Positions 1 to 6,159 are shown, counted from the first letter of the stretch. The stretch is 6,679 bases of DNA from Pseudomonadota bacterium (GCA_021828425.1 JAKARN010000079.1:1-6679), one strand, 5' to 3'. Numbers and translations: made by a program. Notes: generated by a model not told the origin, from the letters alone.

Positions 1-522
1 AATGTGTTTTATCTTGCTGAATGGCCCCTCCGGGGTTGCCGTGAAATTGAGGATGACGCTGTGGGTATGGAGCTGCGGATCGGCCAGGCGCGACAGTCCA
101 TGCCGGAAGGTTGCGATCAGAAGTCCCGCCCCCGCCACGGCCACCGTGTTCCGGCCGATGTGCTTCTGGAAATAACAGTGTTCCGCCTCAATCCAGGACA
201 AAGCCTCGCGGACGGACTGGTCATGCGCATCGACCAGGCGGCGATCCCCCCAGACCAAGGCGGCAATCGAGACCGACTTCGGTGCACTGAAGGTGGCATC
301 CACGCCGCGCACGGTGGTCCCGGCGGGCCCCCGGGTTCCGCCGGGCAGGCGGCCTTCCAGCACCTCCCTGAAAACCGTGGGATCGACCGGCGGGACCAGT
401 CTCCAGGCACGCGCCCATTGCCCTTCCCAGCCACTCGAGAGACGGGACTCGACCGTGAGATCGTCAATCGCAAAGTAATGCTGCACATGGGCCGCATCGC
501 GGATGATGCGGAAGCTCAGCAC
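1..522 (-). CDS. MOB-F (TrwC/TraI-like) conjugative relaxase, N-terminal part, cut by window edge
   Basis: The 174 codons seen encode the N-terminal relaxase (HUH endonuclease) domain that nicks one strand at oriT and stays bound to its 5' end through a tyrosine. Visible signatures are an N-terminal VLSFRIIRDAA start like that of TrwC (MLSHMVLTRQDIGRAA), Tyr16 as probable nucleophile, a DATFSAPKSVS motif (residues 75-85, whose Asp75 aligns with a conserved active-site Asp), and the metal-binding histidines His141 and the pair His152/His154 in DPQLHTH. The start is GTG at 522-520, chosen because GGAGG lies 5 nt upstream and the first residues match family N-termini. It begins 19 nt after the coupling-protein stop, the trwB-trwC order of R388. 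Oddity: TrwC and TraI carry two tyrosine clusters, but no second Tyr appears here before residue 117. The helicase domain expected downstream is outside the window. Confidence 0.93.
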   Translation of the reverse strand, partial: MLSFRIIRDAAHVQHYFAIDDLTVESRLSSGWEGQWARAWRLVPPVDPTVFREVLEGRLPGGTRGPAGTTVRGVDATFSAPKSVSIAALVWGDRRLVDAHDQSVREALSWIEAEHCYFQKHIGRNTVAVAGAGLLIATFRHGLSRLADPQLHTHSVILNFTATPEGPFSKIKHI

Positions 523-527
523 ACGAG

Positions 528-532
528 CCTCC
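528..532 (-). promoter_or_regulatory. Ribosome binding site deciding the relaxase GTG start
   Basis: The minus strand reads GGAGG, 5 nt before the GTG at 522-520. This strong Shine-Dalgarno match falls in the 19-nt gap after the coupling-protein stop codon (542-544) and supports the GTG start; no ATG is available nearby in that frame. Confidence 0.75.
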
Positions 533-541
533 GTCCCGACT

Positions 542-1990
542 TCACCAAGGCACTCCGACGTCCACAACCGGAAACTCCACCGCTTGCGGCCGGGGTCGTG
601 GCTGGAAGGCCTGGGTGACCTCCGGTCGCTCGCGGGGCTTGAGCCGGACGGGCCGGATGGGATGATCCCCGGCCAGGGCCAGATATCCCCTGCAGTCGCG
701 GAGTGCCTGGATTTCACCGGGCAGGATCAGGCGCTCGAACTGCCGCCGGTCGGTATGCGACGCGCCGCCCCGTCCGTGGGACCACTCGCGCACCACGATC
801 TCACGTTCGCCGAGTTCACGGCTCAGGGTCTCGGCGGTACCGGCCTCCTGCGTGCGGAGGACCAGAAGCGATCCGAAGCAGGATCGGAGAATACGCGCAC
901 CCGTGCGACCGTAAGCCTCGTCCAGCTGGCTCACCGACTGGACACCCGCAAGACAGGAAAGCCCGTATTTGCGTCCCCGGGTCAGCGCATCGGTGAGGAC
1001 CGGGATCGTACCCAGGGCCCCGAGTTCGTCCAGAACGATCCAGAAGCGCCGCCCCCGCTCCGGCCGCTGGGAGAGGATCCCGCCCACGGCCAGGTCGATC
1101 CAGGCCGCAAGGAGCGGTCTCATCAGGGCCAGCTGGTCGTCCCGGTAGGGCAAAAACAGCCATCCCCCATCGGTCCCGGTTGCCCAGCGTCGCACCGAAA
1201 AACTGCCGGCATCCGCCATGGGGTTGAGAAAACGGTAGGGCGCGAGGTAGGTCCCGACGATGGCCCGGACCGAGCCCAGCATGCGTTCGGCCCCCTCTTC
1301 GAAGAGGGCGTGGGCCGGATGGCCGGTGACCTGGGCGGCCAGATCCGCGTTGGAAGAGCGCGTGAGCGTCTCGACCAGCGTGCCGGTCGCAGTCTGGCCC
1401 GTCTCCCACAAGCGTCCCATCACGGCCGCGACGAGCGATTGCGCGTAGTGGTGCCATTCGGCCTCGGCCGCGCCGCGGGTCGGGACAAGGCTCCGGGCAA
1501 GACGTTCGACATCCCAGGCTGCGGTCATCTCCGCAAGCGGCGCCCAATCGACCGAGCGTTCATCCACGGGATTGAGGATCCGGTCTCCCTTCCGGTGGAA
1601 GCGGGACAGGAAATCGCCTCCGCAATCGGCCACGAGGACACGGTCACCCCGCCGCCGCAGGATCTCGAGGCAATCGGCCAAGGCCACACTCTTGCCGGAG
1701 CCGGGGCTGCCTGCGCAGAGGAGGTGGTAGGGCTCGAGCCGGTGCGGGATCCGGATGCCACCCACGCGCAGCCGGCTCATCCGGGCTGTGGCTTGGGTGA
1801 GGCGGTGCCCCAAGACCCGGAGCCAGGCGACCCGGCCGCGCCCTGCGATCTGCCGGCCACGCGAATGGCGACGTCCCGGGCGTGAGCGGCCGAATGGAAA
1901 AAAACCGCCTCCCGGCAGGCTGCGCCGGATCAGGATCAGGCCCAAGAAAAAACCGCCCAGTGCGGCTGTGCCGATTCCGATTTCCCCCAT
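542..1990 (-). CDS. TrwB/TraD-like type IV coupling protein (conjugative DNA-transfer ATPase)
   Basis: This 482-residue protein is the membrane-anchored ATPase that brings the relaxase-DNA complex to a type IV secretion channel and is thought to pump DNA. One hydrophobic stretch at residues ~5-22 is a membrane anchor, followed by a very basic segment (~22-75). The nucleotide-binding domain shows Walker A GSPGSGKS (94-101), Walker B FWIVLDEL (316-323, Asp321/Glu322) and the GVQS motif with Gln351, in the pattern of the TrwB AAD-binding domain. Length is close to TrwB (about 507). The frame is open to 2167, but the ATG at 1990 is preferred: GGGAG lies 7 nt upstream, the hydrophobic anchor begins right after it, and the extra upstream residues resemble no family member and overlap the response-regulator gene. 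Oddity: TrwB has two N-terminal membrane helices, and only one is evident here. The relaxase follows 19 nt downstream, probably in one transcript. Confidence 0.92.
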   Translation of the reverse strand: MGEIGIGTAALGGFFLGLILIRRSLPGGGFFPFGRSRPGRRHSRGRQIAGRGRVAWLRVLGHRLTQATARMSRLRVGGIRIPHRLEPYHLLCAGSPGSGKSVALADCLEILRRRGDRVLVADCGGDFLSRFHRKGDRILNPVDERSVDWAPLAEMTAAWDVERLARSLVPTRGAAEAEWHHYAQSLVAAVMGRLWETGQTATGTLVETLTRSSNADLAAQVTGHPAHALFEEGAERMLGSVRAIVGTYLAPYRFLNPMADAGSFSVRRWATGTDGGWLFLPYRDDQLALMRPLLAAWIDLAVGGILSQRPERGRRFWIVLDELGALGTIPVLTDALTRGRKYGLSCLAGVQSVSQLDEAYGRTGARILRSCFGSLLVLRTQEAGTAETLSRELGEREIVVREWSHGRGGASHTDRRQFERLILPGEIQALRDCRGYLALAGDHPIRPVRLKPRERPEVTQAFQPRPRPQAVEFPVVDVGVPW

Positions 1991-2042
1991 CCTTTCGCTC
2001 CCACGGACCGCACCCCTGCAGGGTAGGGCCTCAACCACAACG

Positions 2043-2061
2043 CCCGGGGGGACTCCCCGGG
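2043..2061 (-). terminator. GC-rich hairpin between response regulator and coupling protein, possible weak terminator
   Basis: CCCGGGG (2043-2049) and CCCCGGG (2055-2061) form a perfect 7-bp stem with a 5-nt loop in the 97-nt gap between the regulator stop and the coupling-protein start. On the minus strand it is followed by CGTTGTGGTT, which is only mildly T-rich, so intrinsic termination is uncertain. It could instead attenuate read-through or be a protein-binding site. A perfect 10-bp palindrome CCCTGCAGGG lies nearby at 2014-2023. Confidence 0.25.
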
Positions 2062-2087
2062 TACCGGACGCCCGGCCGACTACGGCT

Positions 2088-2468
2088 TCAAGGCGAGATG
2101 GATGCGGCCATTTCGCCCAGGATCGGACCGATGACCGCGGCAAACTCAATCTTGTTGACGAAACCATCGACCCCGATTTCCTGTGCCCGCTCGCGGTACT
2201 CGGGATCGTCGTACAGCGTGATCAGAACCACCTTCGGGGAATCCGCCTTCTGCTTGAGTGCCTCAGCCGCACCCAGCCCGCCGATACCCGGCATGGCCAC
2301 ATCGAGTAGCACGACATCAGGCCGCAGGGATTCGCACAGGCTCAAGGCCTCCTCACCGGATCGGGCCAGTCCCACGACCTGGACCCCCGGCTGGGCGGCA
2401 AGAAGGCTCGCCACCGATTCGACGAAGAGCGGGTGGTCATCCGCAACCAGGACTTTAAGTCGACTCAT
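2088..2468 (-). CDS. Single-domain (CheY-like, NarL-subfamily) response regulator
   Basis: A 126-residue receiver domain that accepts phosphate from a histidine kinase, very probably the one encoded just upstream. The sequence shows the acidic pair Asp10/Asp11, phospho-acceptor Asp56 in VVLLDVAMPG, switch residue Thr84 and the conserved Lys106. The opening VLVADDHPLF is typical of NarL/FixJ-type regulators, which normally continue into a LuxR-type helix-turn-helix. Here the protein stops at the end of the last receiver helix, and the following 97 nt encode no such domain in any frame. The ATG has AAGGAG 9 nt upstream (2478-2483). With no DNA-binding output, the regulator may act by protein contact or as a phosphate sink. 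The receiver fold looks complete, so this is more likely a natural stand-alone receiver than a truncated gene. Confidence 0.92.
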   Translation of the reverse strand: MSRLKVLVADDHPLFVESVASLLAAQPGVQVVGLARSGEEALSLCESLRPDVVLLDVAMPGIGGLGAAEALKQKADSPKVVLITLYDDPEYRERAQEIGVDGFVNKIEFAAVIGPILGEMAASISP

Positions 2469-2497
2469 CCAAGCCTGCTCCTTCTTCCAGCCTGTTG

Positions 2498-2526
2498 ATC
2501 GTATACGATTTTCACGGATTAGTCAG
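2498..2526 (-). promoter_or_regulatory. Candidate sigma-70 promoter and palindrome ahead of the response regulator
   Basis: On the minus strand, CTGACT (2521-2526, 4 of 6 to TTGACA) and TACGAT (2498-2503, 4 of 6 to TATAAT) are separated by exactly 17 nt in the 65-nt gap between kinase and regulator. A perfect 12-bp palindrome ATCGTATACGAT (2498-2509) overlaps the proposed -10 box and could be an operator. Both the promoter and the regulatory role are inferred from pattern only. Confidence 0.3.
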
Positions 2527-2533
2527 CCTCGCG

Positions 2534-3937
2534 TCAGGCTTGAGTCTGGCCATCGGCCACGACTTGATCGCTAACTCCAGAGATTTCCTTTGGATTTTCG
2601 ATCTGGGAAGATTTTTCGGACCCCACGGGTTCTCCCGAATCCTCACCGGAGGCCTGGGTGAGCGCAAAGACCATGGCAATGGTCGTCCCCCGTCCGGGGG
2701 CACTCACCAGGTCGAAATGCCCCCCCGCGAGCTGAACCCGCTCCTCCATGCCCAAAAGCCCGAGACTCGAGCCTCCCTGGACCTTGCGGCGCATCGTCTC
2801 CACATCAAAGCCGCGACCATCGTCCCGGATCGTGACGCGGAGTTCGTCTCCCTCGACCCGGAATGCGAGTTCGACCTTGATGGCCCCGGCATGACGGGCG
2901 ATGTTGTTGAGCGCTTCCTGGACCACGCGGTAACAGGTAATTTCGACAAGCGGGGGGAAACGCGGATCGGCGGGGGGCAGATCGAGTGTCAGCTTGATGC
3001 CCGACAACGTGGCCATCCGGCTGCCCAGACCGCGGATGGCGGCCACGAGGCCCAGATCATCGAGCAGTGAGGGATGCAGGTTGAGCGACAGGCTGCGGAC
3101 CTGGGTGAGCACCCGGTCCAGATTGGCCACGAGTTCCTCGTAGAGCTTTTCACGCCGGCTCAGCTGGAACAGATCGGACATGGCATGGAGTCCGAGCTTG
3201 GTCGCCGTGAGTGTCTGGCCCACCTCGTCGTGGAGCTCGCGGGCCAGGTGACGGCGCTCGTTTTCCTGGGTCTCCAGGAGTTTGCGCGACAGAAGCCTGA
3301 GGCGTTCGGCGTATTCGATCACGGCTTTCTGCACGGTCCGGAGCGCCGTCACATCCCGGGCGATGCCCACGCTGTAATCACGTCCTTCCCATTGGATGAG
3401 GTAACGGTAACCCTGGACCCAGCGCCACCCGCCATCGGCCATGGCCACACGAAACTCGCTCAAGGGGTAACGGTGCCAGTCCCCGATCCGCTCGAGGTCG
3501 ACCGGGTGGATGAGGGATCCCGGATGGCGGTTGCGCAGGGCCTCGGGTTCGAAGCCAAGCAGCGTCTGGTGCGAAGGACTCAGGTACTCCATCTGGCCAT
3601 CGAGACTCGCCATGCTGATCAGGTCCACGGAGTTCTCGGCGATCAGCCGGAACTTGAGAGCCTGCTCCTGCTGGACGCGGCGGATCCGTTCCCGCCGCCG
3701 AAGGTCGCCCTGGAAGCGCTTTTCCTCCTGTACGACGATCAGGGTCGAGAGCAGGATGAAAAGGGCCATGAAGCCGGCCAGGGTTTCGACCGCCGGATCG
3801 TAGGCGTGGGGGCCGAACAGGGTATGGACGATGATCCCGGCCAGAACCAGCCAGACGAGCCCAAGACCCAGATAGCCCAGGGCAATCCGCCAGACCGCCT
3901 TTGACCCGATACGGGGTTCGCGGGGATTGGTCTTCAT
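2534..3937 (-). CDS. Membrane PAS-domain sensor histidine kinase, NarX/DegS (HisKA_3) type
   Basis: A 467-residue sensor kinase that autophosphorylates on histidine and should pass the phosphate to the receiver encoded next. In order: two membrane helices (~15-41 and ~49-69) joined by a very short loop, a charged linker (~70-95), a PAS domain (~95-200, with a PAC-like end at GIARDVT), a HisKA_3 dimerisation domain with His236 in ARELHDEVGQ, and an HATPase_c domain with an N-box (EALNNIARHA, 341-350), G1 box DDGRGF (372-377) and G2 box GLLGMEER (393-400). The last ~40 residues are polar and look unstructured. The ATG is preceded by AAGGAGG at 9 nt spacing and overlaps the tadA stop as ATGA, so translation is probably coupled. 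With almost no periplasmic loop, the signal is likely sensed in the membrane or by the cytoplasmic PAS domain. The ligand is unknown. Confidence 0.93.
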   Translation of the reverse strand: MKTNPREPRIGSKAVWRIALGYLGLGLVWLVLAGIIVHTLFGPHAYDPAVETLAGFMALFILLSTLIVVQEEKRFQGDLRRRERIRRVQQEQALKFRLIAENSVDLISMASLDGQMEYLSPSHQTLLGFEPEALRNRHPGSLIHPVDLERIGDWHRYPLSEFRVAMADGGWRWVQGYRYLIQWEGRDYSVGIARDVTALRTVQKAVIEYAERLRLLSRKLLETQENERRHLARELHDEVGQTLTATKLGLHAMSDLFQLSRREKLYEELVANLDRVLTQVRSLSLNLHPSLLDDLGLVAAIRGLGSRMATLSGIKLTLDLPPADPRFPPLVEITCYRVVQEALNNIARHAGAIKVELAFRVEGDELRVTIRDDGRGFDVETMRRKVQGGSSLGLLGMEERVQLAGGHFDLVSAPGRGTTIAMVFALTQASGEDSGEPVGSEKSSQIENPKEISGVSDQVVADGQTQA

Positions 3938-4467
3938 CGACCCGTCCCTCCTTCCGCCTCCAGCATACTCCCACCGCCCCGCCGGATGGAAAAGAATTCC
4001 TGGAGAAGCCGGCGGGAGGGTTCGGCGCGGATCCCGCCCGTGACCGTGAGATGATGGTTGAAGACCCAGCCGAGCTGCCCGGAGGAAAGCCGTTCGACGG
4101 CGCCGAAGCGGGGATCGGATGCGCCGTAGACGAGACGCCCGATGCGGGCCAGCATGAGCGCACCCAGACACATGACGCAGGGCTCGAGGGTGACGTAGAG
4201 CGTGGTTCCACCAAGCCGGTAGTTGCCGATCCGGCGCGCCGCCTCCCGGAGCACGCCGATCTCGGCATGCGCGGTGGGATCCGCCTGGCTGATCGGGGCG
4301 TTGCCGGCCGCAGCAAGGCACTCCCCTTCGCGGACGAGGACGGCGCCGACCGGTACCTCGCCCGCCTGGCGCGCGCGTTCTGCCCACTCGAGGGCCCTAT
4401 CCATCCACGCCTCATCCTGGATCGGATCCACCGCCTTGACCTGTTCAATGGTCAACGCGGTCTCCAC
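3934..4467 (-). CDS. tadA: tRNA-specific adenosine deaminase TadA
   Basis: A zinc enzyme that converts adenosine to inosine at wobble position 34 of tRNA-Arg(ACG), in the cytoplasm. The 177-residue protein carries the cytidine-deaminase zinc motif: His67 and catalytic Glu69 in DPTAHAEI, and Cys97/Cys100 in LEPCVMC, matching His57/Glu59/Cys87/Cys90 of E. coli TadA (167 residues). VPVGAVLV and NYRL are further family signatures. The start is uncertain. The longest frame begins with GTG at 4467 with no clear Shine-Dalgarno; a TTG at 4455 has GGAG 6 nt upstream; the ATG at 4404 would remove part of the first helix and is unlikely. An in-frame TGA at 4510-4512 limits extension. The stop overlaps the kinase start by 4 nt (ATGA), an unusual partnership of tRNA modification with signalling. 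Confidence 0.95.
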   Translation of the reverse strand: METALTIEQVKAVDPIQDEAWMDRALEWAERARQAGEVPVGAVLVREGECLAAAGNAPISQADPTAHAEIGVLREAARRIGNYRLGGTTLYVTLEPCVMCLGALMLARIGRLVYGASDPRFGAVERLSSGQLGWVFNHHLTVTGGIRAEPSRRLLQEFFSIRRGGGSMLEAEGGTGR

Positions 4468-4820
4468 GGACTGACGAGAGGACTCGTCTTGAGACTGTAC
4501 CGGAAACCATCAAAGACCTCATGCCCCGTGATGCGATGCAGGCGGGAAACCCCTGACCAGACCGGTCCATCCGACCAGGATCAAGACCGTGGCGAAACAG
4601 TGTTCTCACGATGCTGACCGGAATCATACGCCCAACGCTCTGGTCGAGTGAGCTCCCCCCTTTGGTTGAGGACAGCCTGAGGGGCGTGGCGAGTGGGCAC
4701 CGGGTGATGATCATCACAGGTTGGGCCCGGGGTGTTGGAAGCGTTCGGCGGAAACCGCAGGGACAGCGATGCGCCGCTGGACATTGGCTGTCCGAAAGCG
4801 GGCGAGCGCACCGCTCGGCA
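4468..4820. other. 353-nt gap between hipA remnant and tadA, no recognisable gene
   Basis: Open frames here show no family motifs and mostly extend as shadows of hipA or tadA. It must hold the tadA promoter if tadA is transcribed separately, but I see no convincing -35/-10 pair. Structures present: a hairpin CGAGCG/CGCTCG (4803-4808 and 4812-4817) 3 nt after the hipA stop without a T-run; a 7-bp inverted repeat GGACAGC/GCTGTCC (4761-4767 and 4787-4793); and a perfect 14-bp palindrome (4704-4717). It could be decayed mobile-element sequence, but I cannot identify a source. Confidence 0.5.
4704..4717. repeat. Perfect 14-bp palindrome GTGATGATCATCAC
   Basis: A perfect dyad of 7-bp arms without a spacer, about 240 nt upstream of tadA and 100 nt downstream of the hipA stop. 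It has the form of a dimeric regulator site, but no bound protein can be named. Confidence 0.4.
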
Positions 4821-5852
4821 TCACACGCCCCGCGCAAGACTCCGGAGGCGCGCAATGACGGACCGGCTGCCGGAGACATGAATGGATTTGGGGAATCGAG
4901 AGGGCAACTCGTCAGCCAATCGTTCCAGGACACGGTCCACGGCGACGGCCGCCCCCACTTCCTCAACCACCGTTTGAACCGTCGCTTTCGAAAGCCCCGC
5001 TGCTTTTCCGGTCTCGATAAAATGCCGGCCTTGAATTCCCTCAATGCGGTAGTGGTGGGTAGCGCCCACAGCCATTGCGAGTTTCATCCGCTGGCGCTCG
5101 ATCTCGAGGGCGTCGAGGCCCGGCTGAACCGAAAGGATGTCATCGAGGGGCGTCAGGCGGAAACTGCCGCCCGGGCCTAGAAAGATACTGAAATTTTTAG
5201 CGTGCCCATCCGTTGCACCGATCAGCCAGAACAGGATTTGGGCCTTGAGTACCGTTCTCCGATCCTTGTCTGGCGTATCGCTGCCCTTGGGGAGGTTGAG
5301 GATCTGCACGAGCCCAGGCCCACCTTCACTCTGATACTTTTCACCGGGCGGGATTGACAACGCTTGGCAGCAATCCTCCTGCGGTAAACGCAATAAACGT
5401 CCATTTCGCGTCCAGTGGCGATCGAAGCACTCAATCACAAGCGTCGTTGTTTCCCCAAACGTCTTCACAGCCGCATCATCCACGGGAAGCCCGAAAGCGG
5501 AGAGCAGCCTCAGACAATGGAATTCATTCGCGACGCGATTCGACAGATTGATGCCATTCGGCAGTTCACCGATCGGGGGCTTGAGGATGTGAGTCGTGGG
5601 CGTCGTTCCAAGCGGCTTTCGCCAGCACTGGCCATCCCAGAGCAATGCCGTCTTTTCCTGTGCGCCCGCAATGGAGATCCGGAAATCATCGTCCCGGCTG
5701 AGGCCAAGCGGTGCCCGCCCAAGGTTCCGCAGAAGCTCCTCGATGGCCGCATCATCCACGGGTATGCCTTCAATCGAAGCACCACGCTCATCCAGTTCAT
5801 CGACGGTGAACTGAAGCGCGCCGATGCAATCCCGACCGATGGCCGTGAGCAA
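4821..5852 (-). CDS. hipA: HipA-family serine/threonine kinase toxin, 5'-truncated (probable pseudogene)
   Basis: HipA kinases phosphorylate and block targets such as glutamyl-tRNA synthetase, causing growth arrest and persistence; the partner HipB represses and restrains them. The 343-residue frame aligns with E. coli HipA (440 residues) from about residue 88 to the end. The kinase core is complete: Ser60 in RISIAGAQEK (E. coli autophosphorylated Ser150), Lys91 in THILKPPIGE (Lys181), RLPQEDCCQ, the catalytic loop ATDGHAKN (Asp215, Asn220) and metal-binding Asp238 in LTPLDD. In-frame similarity continues upstream of the TTG at 5852 (LRRRVAERVGAPGFDVHSLL) to about 5915, then the frame hits TAA at 5934-5936. 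The first ~70 residues are therefore missing, and the only start is this TTG, with no clear Shine-Dalgarno. No hipB is present upstream in the window; IS remnants lie there instead. It is probably inactive as a regulated toxin, though the kinase residues are intact. Confidence 0.85.
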   Translation of the reverse strand: MLTAIGRDCIGALQFTVDELDERGASIEGIPVDDAAIEELLRNLGRAPLGLSRDDDFRISIAGAQEKTALLWDGQCWRKPLGTTPTTHILKPPIGELPNGINLSNRVANEFHCLRLLSAFGLPVDDAAVKTFGETTTLVIECFDRHWTRNGRLLRLPQEDCCQALSIPPGEKYQSEGGPGLVQILNLPKGSDTPDKDRRTVLKAQILFWLIGATDGHAKNFSIFLGPGGSFRLTPLDDILSVQPGLDALEIERQRMKLAMAVGATHHYRIEGIQGRHFIETGKAAGLSKATVQTVVEEVGAAVAVDRVLERLADELPSRFPKSIHVSGSRSVIARLRSLARGV

Positions 5853-5924
5853 ACTGTGGACATCAAACCCCGGGGCACCAACCCGTTCCGCGACGCGCCG
5901 ACGCAGAGTGATTAAGAGGGGTGC

Positions 5925-5959
5925 CCGGATATTTTATCCGGTAAGGGTTTTTGTTTTTT
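5925..5959 (+). terminator. Hairpin plus T-rich tract at the hipA break point, possible plus-strand terminator
   Basis: CCGGATA (5925-5931) and TATCCGG (5935-5941) form a perfect 7-bp stem with a TTT loop. Six nt later come T5-G-T6 (5948-5959), so on the plus strand this resembles an intrinsic terminator, although the T-tract starts late and no plus-strand gene precedes it. It marks the point where hipA homology ends and IS debris begins, so it may be an end structure of a lost element. The inverted GGATA/TATCC arms are also half-sites of the E. coli HipB operator, but in the opposite (everted) order. Confidence 0.35.
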
Positions 5960-6111
5960 GACGTTTTCCAAATGGAATGAAGCGTTTGAGATTGCACTGG
6001 ATTTGCCATCATCCTCCCAATTTGCCTTCGCACTATGGCAAGGGTATGGCACAGCCTAAGGTCCACGACCGCCAGGTTGTGCTGCCCTGGAATCTTGGGC
6101 ACGATTTTGCA
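5942..6111. other. AT-richer spacer with no recognisable gene
   Basis: This stretch between the hipA break and the transposase remnant is visibly richer in A and T than its neighbours. The frames that are open here show no family motif, including no HipA N-terminal domain and no HipB-like helix-turn-helix. It is most likely the non-coding end of a degraded insertion sequence. Confidence 0.45.
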
Positions 6112-6112
6112 C

Positions 6113-6143
6113 AAAACCCATGCCTCGGTGATGCAGGCATGGG
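6113..6143 (-). terminator. Rho-independent terminator downstream of the transposase remnant
   Basis: CCCATGCCT (6117-6125) and AGGCATGGG (6135-6143) form a perfect 9-bp stem with a 9-nt loop. On the minus strand the stem is followed at once by TTTTG (6116-6112). It lies about 15 nt beyond the last recognisable transposase codon, where the end of that gene would be expected. It would block transcription entering hipA from upstream. Confidence 0.55.
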
Positions 6144-6159
6144 GCGGCCGCATGCTGAC

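Noticed and set aside
503..1885. Long plus-strand open frame of 460 codons
   Set aside because: It lies antisense to the coupling-protein gene, whose Walker motifs are clear. The frame's product is Pro/Gly/Arg-rich without family features, a typical shadow in GC-rich DNA.
1991..2087. Possible lost helix-turn-helix of the response regulator by frameshift
   Set aside because: The gap is too short for a LuxR-type domain and no frame shows its motifs; the receiver appears complete and naturally terminated.
1991..2167. N-terminal extension of the coupling protein to 2167
   Set aside because: The extra 59 residues show no family similarity and overlap the response-regulator gene; ATG at 1990 has a Shine-Dalgarno and precedes the membrane anchor.
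3938..4387. N-terminal extension of the histidine kinase frame to 4387
   Set aside because: It lies entirely within tadA in another frame and gives a low-complexity Arg/Gly-rich sequence; ATG at 3937 has a strong ribosome site and precedes the first membrane helix.
4803..4817. Hairpin right after the hipA stop as a terminator
   Set aside because: The 6-bp stem CGAGCG/CGCTCG is followed by CCCGC on the minus strand rather than a T-run, so intrinsic termination is not supported.
4445..5044. Minus-strand 199-codon frame between tadA and hipA
   Set aside because: It overlaps the end of hipA and the start of tadA in other frames and shows no recognisable domain; probably a chance open frame.
5863..6153. 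Minus-strand 96-codon frame upstream of hipA as a possible hipB or HipA N-terminus
   Set aside because: Its translation shows neither a helix-turn-helix nor HipA N-terminal motifs, and it is simply the frame of the transposase fragment running on past its end.
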